Shown one piece after another: positions 45,344 through 54,330 of a DNA stretch of 64,000 nt; the first letter of the stretch is position 1, and every line of letters begins with the position of its first letter. The stretch is taken from positions 1 to 64,000 of the forward strand of contig CAJTDC010000007.1 in the NCBI GenBank assembly GCA_910575055.1, read 5' to 3'. The position numbers and the translations under genes are program-made. The DNA comes from Clostridia bacterium. GTDB lineage: Bacteria > Bacillota > Clostridia > Lachnospirales > Anaerotignaceae. A model generated the notes under the pieces. It did no database searches, was not told the origin of the DNA, and saw nothing but the letters and a program-made list of their open reading frames with translations.

Positions 45344-46865
45344 GCAGATTGAGAAAGCCAATCAAACAAATTTGGAAGAATATCTGCAAAGGCGAGGAGA
45401 AATATTAAAACGCAGGGGAAGTGAGTTTGTGTTGATATACAAAGATGCAACTGGAGAGCATGACAGCATTTCCATCAGAGGAAATCTTTGGTATGACCAT
45501 AAAAATCTAATCGGTGGATATCCCATTAAATTTATGGAAGAATTTTATGGCTTAGATTTTCGTGGAGCAATGAAAGAACTGCTGAATGGAGAACAACCGA
45601 ATATCAGCGGAAAGAAGGACACAGAAATTGCTGTGGCAAATAAAGTAGAAGTACAGAAATCGGAAAAGCCGGTCTTTCAGCTTCCGGAAAAAGCAGATAA
45701 CATGAAACACTTATTTGCGTATCTTCTTCAAACAAGGTTTCTCTCTAAAGATGTGGTGCAATTTTTTGTGGATCAAAAAACATTATATCAAGAGAAACAA
45801 CACAACAATATTGTGTTTGTTGGCACAGATCAAGACGGTGTCCCAAAATCAGCAAGTAAAAAATCCACTGTAGAAAAAAGCAAGGGATTTAAGATGACAT
45901 GTACTGGCTCTGATTGCAGCTATGGTTTCTGCTGGCGAGGGAAAAGCGAACAGCTTTATGTGTTTGAAGCTGCCATAGACCTTATGTCATTTGCAACAAT
46001 GAGAAACGACGATTGGACAACAGACAGTTATTTGGCATTGGATGGATTATCACCAAAGTCGCTATTGCAGTTTTTGGAAGAACAGAAACATATAAAAGAG
46101 ATTGTGCTGTGTCTGGATTATGATGCAGCAGGAATAGAAGCCTGTGATAAAATCATGGATATTTTGGCAGAACAAGGGTATGGTGCAAACAGTATGTGGC
46201 TGCATCCATTATATAAAGACTGGAATGAGCAGTTGAAGGCAGAGCATGGTGTGACAGCGATTCTTCCGCAGACACATCCAAAGAAAGATGCTTATCATAC
46301 GATTGCCAGAAAACTTGGCATTATGAATGCCAATACAGAAAGCCCCTATATGAAGTGGCGCAGACAAGAATATCAAAAGAAAGGTTTGGATTTTTATCTG
46401 GAACAAATCAAAAGGGATTTCAAACAGGCAGAAAAATCCGTGAAAAGAGCAGATGTTGATACAAAGCCGTTGTTGGCAAGCATTTTGCGTATGGCAGATT
46501 TATCTGTGTGTGTGATGTGTGAAATTGAAAAAGAAAATGGTTTTCCAATACTGACGACATATCAAAAGCTGATTGTGCAGATAGAAAAGGAATATAAACC
46601 CTATCTGGACAAAGCAAGAATGGAAAGGCGTATACAGGAGATGAAAGATGAGATAGGACACTTGAGAAAAATAGATCCTCAAGATGCACTGTCTCTTTTT
46701 TTATGGGCAAGAAATATGGCAGACATGGCTATGCGGGCAGAAATTTACATGAAAACAGATTATGAGCAGGATTTGGAGAGGAGAACAAGATTTGAACAGC
46801 AACAAACAAAGGAACAGATAGAATCAGAAAAAGCAGAACCAATGACAATGCAGATGGGAGGTTGA
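45324..46865 (+). CDS. DUF3991/TOPRIM primase-like protein
   Basis: 513 residues from ATG 45324 (GGAGGGAG upstream). An N-terminal CHC2-like/DUF3991 region (IEKANQTNLEEYLQRRGEIL, GGYPIKFMEEFYG) is followed by a TOPRIM domain: acidic residue in YVFEAAIDLMSFA and the DxD in IVLCLDYDAAGIEACDKI. A helical C terminus ends in an acidic Met-rich tail (EKAEPMTMQMGG). Such proteins accompany relaxases and may prime the complementary strand in the recipient. Expected length and intact motifs. Confidence 0.85.
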   Translation: MALYTNEQIEKANQTNLEEYLQRRGEILKRRGSEFVLIYKDATGEHDSISIRGNLWYDHKNLIGGYPIKFMEEFYGLDFRGAMKELLNGEQPNISGKKDTEIAVANKVEVQKSEKPVFQLPEKADNMKHLFAYLLQTRFLSKDVVQFFVDQKTLYQEKQHNNIVFVGTDQDGVPKSASKKSTVEKSKGFKMTCTGSDCSYGFCWRGKSEQLYVFEAAIDLMSFATMRNDDWTTDSYLALDGLSPKSLLQFLEEQKHIKEIVLCLDYDAAGIEACDKIMDILAEQGYGANSMWLHPLYKDWNEQLKAEHGVTAILPQTHPKKDAYHTIARKLGIMNANTESPYMKWRRQEYQKKGLDFYLEQIKRDFKQAEKSVKRADVDTKPLLASILRMADLSVCVMCEIEKENGFPILTTYQKLIVQIEKEYKPYLDKARMERRIQEMKDEIGHLRKIDPQDALSLFLWARNMADMAMRAEIYMKTDYEQDLERRTRFEQQQTKEQIESEKAEPMTMQMGG

Positions 46866-46869
46866 ACAG

Positions 46870-48846
46870 ATGGAAAACCTAATCAAACTTGCACCACTCC
46901 TGCTTTTATTCTGTGCTTTTATGGTTTGTATGTTTTTGATTGACAGAAAGTCCTTAAATATCAAGAGCAAAACAGTCGGGGATGGGCAGCATGGTTCGGC
47001 AAGCTTTGCCACGCCGAAAGAAATCGATGAAGCATTCAAACGAATTCGATATGAGCCCCAAGCGTGGAGAGGAAATTACGTCAAAGGTCTGCCGCAAGGT
47101 ATCATTATTGGCTGCAATATGATGCAGCTGGGCAAAAAGAAAACAGTCACTGCCATTGTGGATGAAGGCGATGTACACGCACTGATGATTGGTGCTGCGG
47201 GCGTTGGCAAAACAGCAAAGTTTCTGTATCCAAACTTGGAATACTGCTGTGCATCAGGCATGAGTTTTGTGACAACCGATACCAAAGGTGATCTGCTCAG
47301 AAGTTATGCGCCAATTGCCAAAAAGTATTATGGTTATGATATTTCGGTTTTGGATTTGCGAAATCCAACACAGAGCGATGGGTTCAATATGCTTCATATG
47401 GTAAACCATTATATGGATGAGTACCTGCAAACCGATTCTTTGGTGGCAAAGGCAAAAGCAGAAAAGTATGCAAAAATTATTTCAAAAACGATAATGAATT
47501 CAGGTGGCTTTGACTCTGCAAATGCAGGGCAGAATGCTTTTTTCTATGATTCAGCAGAAGGATTGATTACTGCCGTGATTTTGGTCATTGCAGAATTCTG
47601 CTCGCCCTATATTTTTGTGCAAGAGCAGAAGAATAGAAAGCAAGTGGTATTGGAACAAAGATGTAATGAAATCAAAAAAATGCGTGAAGCATGTGTAAAA
47701 GAAGGAATAGGCTTTCTTCCACAAGTGCAAAAAGTCAATTTTCCAAAAGAAGTAGATGCAGAAATTTTGTTTCGGGCAGGGAAAGATAAGAGAGAAGAAA
47801 TGGGTGAAGAAAGGCATATCATCAGTGTATTCAAGTTAATTCAAGATTTACTTGGCCCATCGGAAGTGAAAGGCAAGAGTCAGTTTAAATTGCTTATGGA
47901 AAAATTGCCTGAAGAACATAAAGCAAGATGGCTTTCCGGTGCGGCTTTGAATTCCGCAGATCAGGCGATGGCTTCTGTATTGTCAACGGCATTGTCCAGA
48001 CTCAATGCGTTTTTGGATTCGGAAATAGAGCAGCTGATTTGTTTTGAAACGAAAATAGACACAGAAAAATTTTGCAAAAACAAGTCAGCAGTGTTTTTGA
48101 TTATGCCAGAGGAGGATGACAGCAAGTATTTTCTCATTTCGCTGATTGTACAACAGCTGTATCGAGAAATGCTTTCCATTGCTGATGAAATGGGTGGCAA
48201 ACTGCCAAACAGAGTGATGTTTTTTCTGGATGAGTTTGGCACCCTCCCTGCCATTCAATCAGCAGAAATGATGTTCTCTGCCAGTCGTTCCAGAAGAATC
48301 AGCTTTGTGCCCATTATACAGTCATTGGCACAACTGGAAAAGAACTATGGGAAGGAAGGTGCTGATATTATCATAGATAACTGCCAAATCTGTATCTATG
48401 GTGGTTTCGCACCAAACTCCGAAGCCGCCAATGTTTTGTCAAAAACGTTAGGTGACAGAACAGTTATGACAGGCAGTATCTCGCAAGGGAAAGACAAATC
48501 AAAATCGTTACAGATGACAGGTAGACCGCTCATGACACCAGATGAGCTGAAAATCATGCCAAAGGATACCTTCATTGTGACAAGAACAGGCGTGAAACCA
48601 ATGAAAACAAAGCTGAAGCTGTTTTTTGAATGGGGCATCACATTGGATGAGCAGTATGACATGCGAAAACCTGTCGTAAGAAAAGTAAAATATGCCGATA
48701 AAAACCGTATAGAAGCATTGATTGAAGAAAGATATGGATATGTCTTAGAAAAGCCGCTGGAACAGCCTGTAAAGCGAAATGCAATGGCAGAGGATAAATC
48801 TTTTACAAATGGTATCAGAAGTATTTCCAAAAATATGAAAGAGTAG
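46870..48846 (+). CDS. virD4: VirD4/TraG-family type IV coupling protein
   Basis: 658 residues, GGGAGG ribosome site. One N-terminal membrane helix (about 6-22) leads into the motor domain: Walker A MIGAAGVGKTAKFLYPNLE (about 107-125), VTTDTKGDLLRSYAPIAKKY, Walker B VMFFLDEFGTLPAI and a later FVPIIQSLAQLEKNYG. It recruits the relaxase-DNA complex and pumps it into the channel. The gene follows the TOPRIM gene by four bases. Confidence 0.92.
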   Translation: MENLIKLAPLLLLFCAFMVCMFLIDRKSLNIKSKTVGDGQHGSASFATPKEIDEAFKRIRYEPQAWRGNYVKGLPQGIIIGCNMMQLGKKKTVTAIVDEGDVHALMIGAAGVGKTAKFLYPNLEYCCASGMSFVTTDTKGDLLRSYAPIAKKYYGYDISVLDLRNPTQSDGFNMLHMVNHYMDEYLQTDSLVAKAKAEKYAKIISKTIMNSGGFDSANAGQNAFFYDSAEGLITAVILVIAEFCSPYIFVQEQKNRKQVVLEQRCNEIKKMREACVKEGIGFLPQVQKVNFPKEVDAEILFRAGKDKREEMGEERHIISVFKLIQDLLGPSEVKGKSQFKLLMEKLPEEHKARWLSGAALNSADQAMASVLSTALSRLNAFLDSEIEQLICFETKIDTEKFCKNKSAVFLIMPEEDDSKYFLISLIVQQLYREMLSIADEMGGKLPNRVMFFLDEFGTLPAIQSAEMMFSASRSRRISFVPIIQSLAQLEKNYGKEGADIIIDNCQICIYGGFAPNSEAANVLSKTLGDRTVMTGSISQGKDKSKSLQMTGRPLMTPDELKIMPKDTFIVTRTGVKPMKTKLKLFFEWGITLDEQYDMRKPVVRKVKYADKNRIEALIEERYGYVLEKPLEQPVKRNAMAEDKSFTNGIRSISKNMKE

Positions 48847-48856
48847 GTGATTGCTT

Positions 48857-49117
48857 ATGATAGATAAGTTGCGAGTGTATCAGGATACAGAACTTTCCAG
48901 CAAAGCAGTGTCAGTATATTTGTATCTCTGTGACAGGGCAGGAAAAGATACAAAAACCTGCTATCCATCTATGAAGACGATCAGCAGAGATTTGAATTTA
49001 TCTTTGGCTTCAGTGAAAAGAGCATTAAATGAATTGCAAAACAGTGGTCATATTGCAAAAGAAAATCGATTTCGTAAAAATGGAGGGAAAAGCAGTAATT
49101 TATATTTTATAGAGTAA
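48857..49117 (+). CDS. Winged-helix DNA-binding protein (HTH_36 type)
   Basis: 86 residues from ATG 48857 (TAGGTGATT upstream). It starts MIDKLRVYQDTELSSKAVSVYLYL, and the helix-turn-helix is TISRDLNLSLASVKRALNELQ, followed by a wing (ENRFRKNGGKSSNLYFIE). The fold matches replication-initiator-type winged helices carried by many conjugative elements. Likely a regulator or replication factor; it ends the DNA-processing operon. Confidence 0.75.
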   Translation: MIDKLRVYQDTELSSKAVSVYLYLCDRAGKDTKTCYPSMKTISRDLNLSLASVKRALNELQNSGHIAKENRFRKNGGKSSNLYFIE

Positions 49118-49301
49118 AATTTTGAAATTGGCAATGTGATATAAAAGTGCAAAAAATGGTCATGGAATACCAAGGGAAAGCCCTGCCTTTTTTGTGATCC
49201 ATGGTATGGGTCAGTGTGAGCCATGAATGTTAACTACTCACTTTAACAGTTACATGGTTACAGAAAAAGAAAGGTATAAGAGAAACGATACGATATCTCT
49301 G

Positions 49302-49556
49302 TTATGGGTCAAGATGATTTTCGTGAAAAAGGGGAGAGTTAAAAAAATCAGGAATTCCCATATCAAGCCCCTGACACAGTTCATGTATGACACGCAGTTT
49401 TACAGAATCATAGGAACAATGAATAATATTTCCGATTGTGGATTTTGGTACACCACTTTTCATGTAAAGCTGATATTGTGTCATGTTTTTTTCGGCTAGT
49501 AATTCTAAAAGTCGTTTGCTTACTGCTTCATTTAATTTCAAATGCTTCACCACCAT
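49302..49556 (-). CDS. XRE-family regulator
   Basis: 84 residues on the minus strand. The helix-turn-helix is LLAEKNMTQYQLYMKSGVPK, then STIGNII. A TTG at 49541 (LKLNEAVSKRLLELL) is an alternative start, with GGTGGTG before it. It is the only clear minus-strand gene in the ICE and is divergent from the SLOG/restriction cargo, so it may control that promoter region or the element's induction. Confidence 0.8.
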   Translation of the reverse strand: MVVKHLKLNEAVSKRLLELLAEKNMTQYQLYMKSGVPKSTIGNIIHCSYDSVKLRVIHELCQGLDMGIPDFFNSPLFHENHLDP

Positions 49557-49661
49557 ATCACTATAATATGAATTATTATATTGTCATATATGATAAAAAT
49601 AGTCCCTGTAACTGTACTAATATAAACAATTGCGTTATGATATATGCAGGAGGGATTTTAT

Positions 49662-50090
49662 ATGAAAATAACTTTTTGTGGTCATTCTGAAGTAACTGAT
49701 ATGGAAACGGTACGATGTTGGCTAAAAAATGTGACACAATATTTGATTGAAGAAGGTGGAAAAGTATTTTATTTAGGTGGATATGGTGCGTTTGATCATA
49801 TGGCTGCATCTGTTTTGTATGAAAAGAAAAAACAATATCCGTATATTAAATTGATTCTTGTATTGCCATATCTGAATAAAAAAATAGATACAACATGGTA
49901 TGATGCTACAATATATCCACCTCTGGAATCAGTACCAAGGCGTTTTGCAATACCCAAAAGAAATCAGTGGATGATAGAAAAGGCAGATGTAGTAGTTAGT
50001 TATGTTTTACATAGTTGGGGCGGCGCTGCTACAACATTAGAATATGCGATACGAAAAAAGAAAAAGATTATTTCATATTTGAAGAAGTAG
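49662..50090 (+). CDS. SLOG-superfamily protein (DUF1273/YspA-like)
   Basis: 142 residues from ATG 49662 (AGGAGGGA upstream). The Rossmann-like SLOG pattern is visible: KITFCGHSEV at the first strand, KVFYLGGYGAFDHMAASVL, PRRFAIPKRNQWMIEKADVVV and WGGAATTLEYAIRKKKKII. SLOG proteins bind nucleotides or nucleotide-derived ligands and occur in several anti-phage systems as sensors. Here it lies between an XRE regulator and a type I restriction operon. Ligand and function unknown. Confidence 0.75.
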   Translation: MKITFCGHSEVTDMETVRCWLKNVTQYLIEEGGKVFYLGGYGAFDHMAASVLYEKKKQYPYIKLILVLPYLNKKIDTTWYDATIYPPLESVPRRFAIPKRNQWMIEKADVVVSYVLHSWGGAATTLEYAIRKKKKIISYLKK

Positions 50091-50236
50091 AAAAAGAAAA
50101 ATAATGATAAGCAAAAGTAATGGGAACCCAAGTACAAAAGGTAGGTTTGACGCAGATATTTTGGTGTGATAGTATGTTGTAAAAGAGGATTTTGCAACAA
50201 TAAATCAATTGAACAGAGATAGGACGGAGAATAGAA

Positions 50237-51997
50237 ATGTCTAACGATAAAATAAATGTAGTAGGAACGAATATTGCTGAAAAAGCGACAATGATTTGGA
50301 ACGTAGCTGATCTTTTGCGTGGTCCATTGAAACCACATGAATATGGTTTGGTTATCTTGCCGATGACAGTAGTTAAGCGTTTCAATGATTGCTTAATGCC
50401 AACACATGAAGCAGTTTTGGAACAGTATGAGAAAGTGAAAAGTTTGGCTGTGATTGATGGCTTTCTTACAAAAGCATCTGGATATCAATTCTATAACACT
50501 AGCAAATTTAATTTTGATAAATTGTTAACTGATCCAGAAAATATTGAAGCAAACTTCAAAGATTATCTGGCTGGATTTTCTGCCAATGTGCAGGATATTC
50601 TTGCAAAGTTTGATTTTGATAATATCATAAAGCGTATGGTGGAAAGTAATACGTTATACTTGGTGATCAAGGAGTTCAATACACCAAAAGGATATCTTGG
50701 CCCTGACAAAATCAGTGCTGTAGATTGTGGGTACATTTTTGAAGATTTGGTAAAGCGTTTTTCTGAGTCCTTTGGGGAAGAAGCTGGGGCACATTTTACC
50801 AGCAGAGATATTATTTATTTGATGACTGACCTCTTGCTTTCCGAAGCGAACCTTTCCGAAGCGGGAAATGTTACTGTTTACGATATGGCAATGGGCACAA
50901 GCCAGATGCTTTCTTGTATGGAAGAAAGGATTCATGATTTGAACACAGATATTGAAGTTACTTGTTTTGGGCAGGAATTTAATCCTTCTACTTTTGCCAT
51001 TGCAAAAGCGGATATGATGATTCGTGGCGGTGATCCCAACAATATGCGATATGGTGATACATTGTCTGAAGATCAATTTAGCGGATACACATTCCAATAT
51101 ATCGTTTCCAATCCACCTTTTGGCATTGACTGGAAGCGTGAAAAGAAAGCCGTAGAAGACGAAGCTGCAAAAGGTGAATTGGGGAGGTTTGCTCCTGGGC
51201 TTCCGAAAATTTCTGATGGACAGCAACTTTTTGTATTGAATGGGCTTTCCAAACTTGCTCCAAATGGGAAAATGGCAATCATACAGAATGGTTCTCCGTT
51301 GTTTTCTGGTGATGCAGGAAGTGGACCTTCTAACATTCGTCAATATATTTTGGAAAATGACTGGTTGGATTGTATCATTCAGCTTTCAACTGATATGTTT
51401 ATGAATACAGGTATCAGCACATATATTTGGATTTTATCTAAAGACAAGCCTGCATACCGTGCAGGCAAGGTACAGCTAATTGATGCTTCTCATTGTTTTG
51501 AGCAAAGAAGAAAAAGTATTGGGACAAAGAGAAATGATATTACCGAATTGTGTAGAAATTTGATTGTACAAGCATATGGGGATTTTCAGCATGAAGCAAT
51601 TTATGGTGAAAAAGAGGGGATTTATTGCGAAAGTAAAATCTTTGAAACAGTAGAATTTGGCTATCATAAAATTGTGGTGGAACGTCCACTGCGTGACGAA
51701 AATGGAGAACTTGTATTAAAGAAAGGCAAGAAGCAAGCAGATGCAACATTACGAGATACAGAAAATGTACCATTGGTAGAGGATATTGACCAATATTTCG
51801 AGCGAGAGGTTTTGCCTTATGCCCCTGATGCTTGGATAGACCATAAGAAAACAAAGGTGGGTTATGAAATCCCTATGACAAGATATTTTTATGAATATGA
51901 GGCTCCCGAACCTGTGGAAACCATTATGGAGAGAATTCAGGCGTTAGAAAAAGATATTGCCACTTCTTTGGATGCTCTGTTTTGTAAGGAGGGCTGA
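50237..51997 (+). CDS. hsdM: Type I restriction-modification system methyltransferase subunit HsdM
   Basis: 586 residues, CGGAGAAT leader. The helical N-terminal domain (MIWNVADLLRGPLKPHEYG) is followed by the N6-adenine methylase core: AGAHFTSRDIIYLMTDLLL, VYDMAMGTSQMLSCM (SAM site) and YIVSNPPFGIDWK (catalytic NPPF). It modifies the recognition site chosen by HsdS and is required for restriction. Four bases separate it from hsdS. Confidence 0.93.
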   Translation: MSNDKINVVGTNIAEKATMIWNVADLLRGPLKPHEYGLVILPMTVVKRFNDCLMPTHEAVLEQYEKVKSLAVIDGFLTKASGYQFYNTSKFNFDKLLTDPENIEANFKDYLAGFSANVQDILAKFDFDNIIKRMVESNTLYLVIKEFNTPKGYLGPDKISAVDCGYIFEDLVKRFSESFGEEAGAHFTSRDIIYLMTDLLLSEANLSEAGNVTVYDMAMGTSQMLSCMEERIHDLNTDIEVTCFGQEFNPSTFAIAKADMMIRGGDPNNMRYGDTLSEDQFSGYTFQYIVSNPPFGIDWKREKKAVEDEAAKGELGRFAPGLPKISDGQQLFVLNGLSKLAPNGKMAIIQNGSPLFSGDAGSGPSNIRQYILENDWLDCIIQLSTDMFMNTGISTYIWILSKDKPAYRAGKVQLIDASHCFEQRRKSIGTKRNDITELCRNLIVQAYGDFQHEAIYGEKEGIYCESKIFETVEFGYHKIVVERPLRDENGELVLKKGKKQADATLRDTENVPLVEDIDQYFEREVLPYAPDAWIDHKKTKVGYEIPMTRYFYEYEAPEPVETIMERIQALEKDIATSLDALFCKEG

Positions 51998-52000
51998 GCA

Positions 52001-53335
52001 ATGAGTAGAGAAATGAAAGATAGTGGAATAGAGTGGGTAGGACAAATTCCTATTAGTTGGACTTCAATATCACTAAAATATATAGTGGATTACAACAAAG
52101 AAGATTTGTCAGAAAAAACAGAACCAAATTTTCAGTTTGATTATATTGATATTGGTGCTGTGAATTATGGACAAGGAATTACAAATTATCAAAGAATAAA
52201 TTTTGAAAAAGCACCTTCAAGAGCTCGACGAGTAGTTTATGAAGGAGATATAATTCTTTCTACAGTACGCACTTATTTAAAGGCTGTTGCTAGAATTCCT
52301 AAGCATGAGCAACAACAAATTGCATCAACTGGTTTTATTGTTTTAACAGCAAGAAAAACAATAGACCCTAATTTTTTATTTTTTGCCATGCTTTCTAATA
52401 GTTTTATAAGTAGAGTAGAAGCAGAGTCTGTTGGAATTAGTTATCCAGCGATAAATTCATCAGATATTGTTTCGTTTAAAATTCCTATTCCGTGTATACA
52501 GGAACAAACTCGTATTGCTGACTTTCTTGATGCAAAATGCAGAGAAATTGATTCTGTATTGGAACGCACCCGCACCAGTATTGAGGAATACAAAAAACTA
52601 AAGCAGGCAGTCATCACACAGGCTGTAACAAAAGGTGTGCGTGGTGATAGACCTATGAAGGATAGTGGTATTGAATGGATAGGAAAAGTTCCATCTGAGT
52701 GGTCATTGTTGCCATTTAGGCATGTTTTATATGAAAGAAACGAAAAAAACAGTCCTATAAAATCTACAGAAAGATTATCGTTATCAATAAATTTAGGTGT
52801 AACTTTGTATGCAGAAAAAACTGCAAATATGGATAGATTCAAAGACGATTTTGAACAGTATAAACTGGCTTATCCTGGTGATTTAGTTATGAATAGTATG
52901 AATATGATTGTCGGGGCTTCTGGTGTTTCTGCATACTTTGGATGTGTTAGTCCTGTTTATTATACATTCTATGATAAGGAATATGATCATGTAACTACTA
53001 AATTTTGTGAATATCTATTTAGAAGTAAAACTATGCTTCGTGTATTATTTAGTCTTGGAAAAGGAATTTATGCAATTGTGAGAGGTAATGACAGAGTTAA
53101 TACTTGTCGTTTAAAAGTATCAAAGGAAGATCTTAAAAATATTATTATTCCCATACCATCTGTAGATGAGCAAAGAGAAATTGTTTCTTATCTGGGAATA
53201 AAGTGTCAAGAAATCGACAATCTCATTGCAAAAAAACAACAATATCTGATTGAACTGGAAAACTATAAAAAATCGTTGATTTATGAATATGTGACGGGAA
53301 AGCAAGAGGTGTTTTTAGATGAAATCTCAGAATGA
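52001..53335 (+). CDS. hsdS: Type I system specificity subunit HsdS
   Basis: 444 residues, GGAGGGC ribosome site. Two target-recognition domains each begin with the same sequence: KDSGIEWVGQIPISW at residue 5 and KDSGIEWIGKVPSEW at about 222, and each ends with a helical spacer (CREIDSVLERTRTSIEEYKK; CQEIDNLIAKKQQYLIELEN). It reads a bipartite DNA site, one half per domain. Both halves look intact. The internal repeat offers a site for specificity switching. Overlaps the next gene by 17 bp. Confidence 0.92.
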   Translation: MSREMKDSGIEWVGQIPISWTSISLKYIVDYNKEDLSEKTEPNFQFDYIDIGAVNYGQGITNYQRINFEKAPSRARRVVYEGDIILSTVRTYLKAVARIPKHEQQQIASTGFIVLTARKTIDPNFLFFAMLSNSFISRVEAESVGISYPAINSSDIVSFKIPIPCIQEQTRIADFLDAKCREIDSVLERTRTSIEEYKKLKQAVITQAVTKGVRGDRPMKDSGIEWIGKVPSEWSLLPFRHVLYERNEKNSPIKSTERLSLSINLGVTLYAEKTANMDRFKDDFEQYKLAYPGDLVMNSMNMIVGASGVSAYFGCVSPVYYTFYDKEYDHVTTKFCEYLFRSKTMLRVLFSLGKGIYAIVRGNDRVNTCRLKVSKEDLKNIIIPIPSVDEQREIVSYLGIKCQEIDNLIAKKQQYLIELENYKKSLIYEYVTGKQEVFLDEISE

Positions 53336-54326
53336 TACTATTCAAAAAACTCAATCATTAGATGAATTTATAAATGATGTTATAAAAGATTGTATTAAAG
53401 AGCAAATTGCAGGTGGTATGGAAGAAAAACAAATACTAGAACATTGGAATAAGAAATTACCTAATATATATGAAAAAATTATAAATAAAGCTGCTGTTAA
53501 CCATCTTGAAGATATAAAAAAACGTTTATATGAAATTTCAATGAAGCATAGATTGCGTGATAATGTATTTCAAGCACATCAAGATCAAAAGTGGGGAAAA
53601 TGTTTTGCTGCATCTGAAGTTATGTATGAACTTAGTATTGAGATTGCAAATGATTATACAACATATGTGGCTGAAGAAATTTCGAAAATTGAACAAAAAG
53701 AGTATCAATATACATATGCTACTTTTGTGCATATTCATGGCAGAGTGTGCCAGATCTATCTAGAAATTCTATGCCTAATAAAAAATGGTTTTGCAGATGG
53801 TGCTTTGGCTCGCTTTAGAACTATGTATGAATTGTGTTATATTGCAGACTTTATCAAAACAGCTGGAGAGGAAACTGCTTTGGCATATCTTCAACAGAGT
53901 AACACAGATAATCAAAAATGTTCATGGGCAAAGAATGCCCCCTGTTTCGCTCATAAAAGCAAAAATTTTAAACCCACTTTGCTAGCTATTCGAAAAAGTT
54001 GTGACTTTACAGAAAAATGGGAAAAGCAACATAAGGCTGGTTGCTTTGTAAACCATGCTTCTCCACAAGGAACTTTAAAACGATTAGCAAATATAGATGG
54101 AATGAATATGATTCCTGTTGGAAAATCGGACTATGGTATTACAGATCCTGCGGTAAATTCGGCAATTATTCTTGCAATAGTTACGGCTATGTTTGTCGCA
54201 ATATTTCCGAATACTGAAACTCTTGCCAAAAGTACAATGCTTACACATTGGTCACATATTATCAGAAAAATGTATTTGTCAACAGACCAAGAGCTGTTTG
54301 CTCAGTTAAATAATAAAGGGGTGTAG
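53319..54326 (+). CDS. DUF5677-like protein inside the type I restriction operon
   Basis: 335 residues; it starts within the 3' end of hsdS, and its stop is four bases before hsdR. The middle holds GFADGALARFRTMYELCYIA, typical of DUF5677, a mostly helical family seen in defence islands. No signal peptide or strong membrane helix; a mildly hydrophobic stretch is near residue 285. Codon and base use is more A+T-rich than hsdM or hsdR. The position implies co-expression with the restriction enzyme, perhaps as effector or modulator; this is inference. Confidence 0.7.
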   Translation: MKSQNDTIQKTQSLDEFINDVIKDCIKEQIAGGMEEKQILEHWNKKLPNIYEKIINKAAVNHLEDIKKRLYEISMKHRLRDNVFQAHQDQKWGKCFAASEVMYELSIEIANDYTTYVAEEISKIEQKEYQYTYATFVHIHGRVCQIYLEILCLIKNGFADGALARFRTMYELCYIADFIKTAGEETALAYLQQSNTDNQKCSWAKNAPCFAHKSKNFKPTLLAIRKSCDFTEKWEKQHKAGCFVNHASPQGTLKRLANIDGMNMIPVGKSDYGITDPAVNSAIILAIVTAMFVAIFPNTETLAKSTMLTHWSHIIRKMYLSTDQELFAQLNNKGV

Positions 54327-54330
54327 TAAA

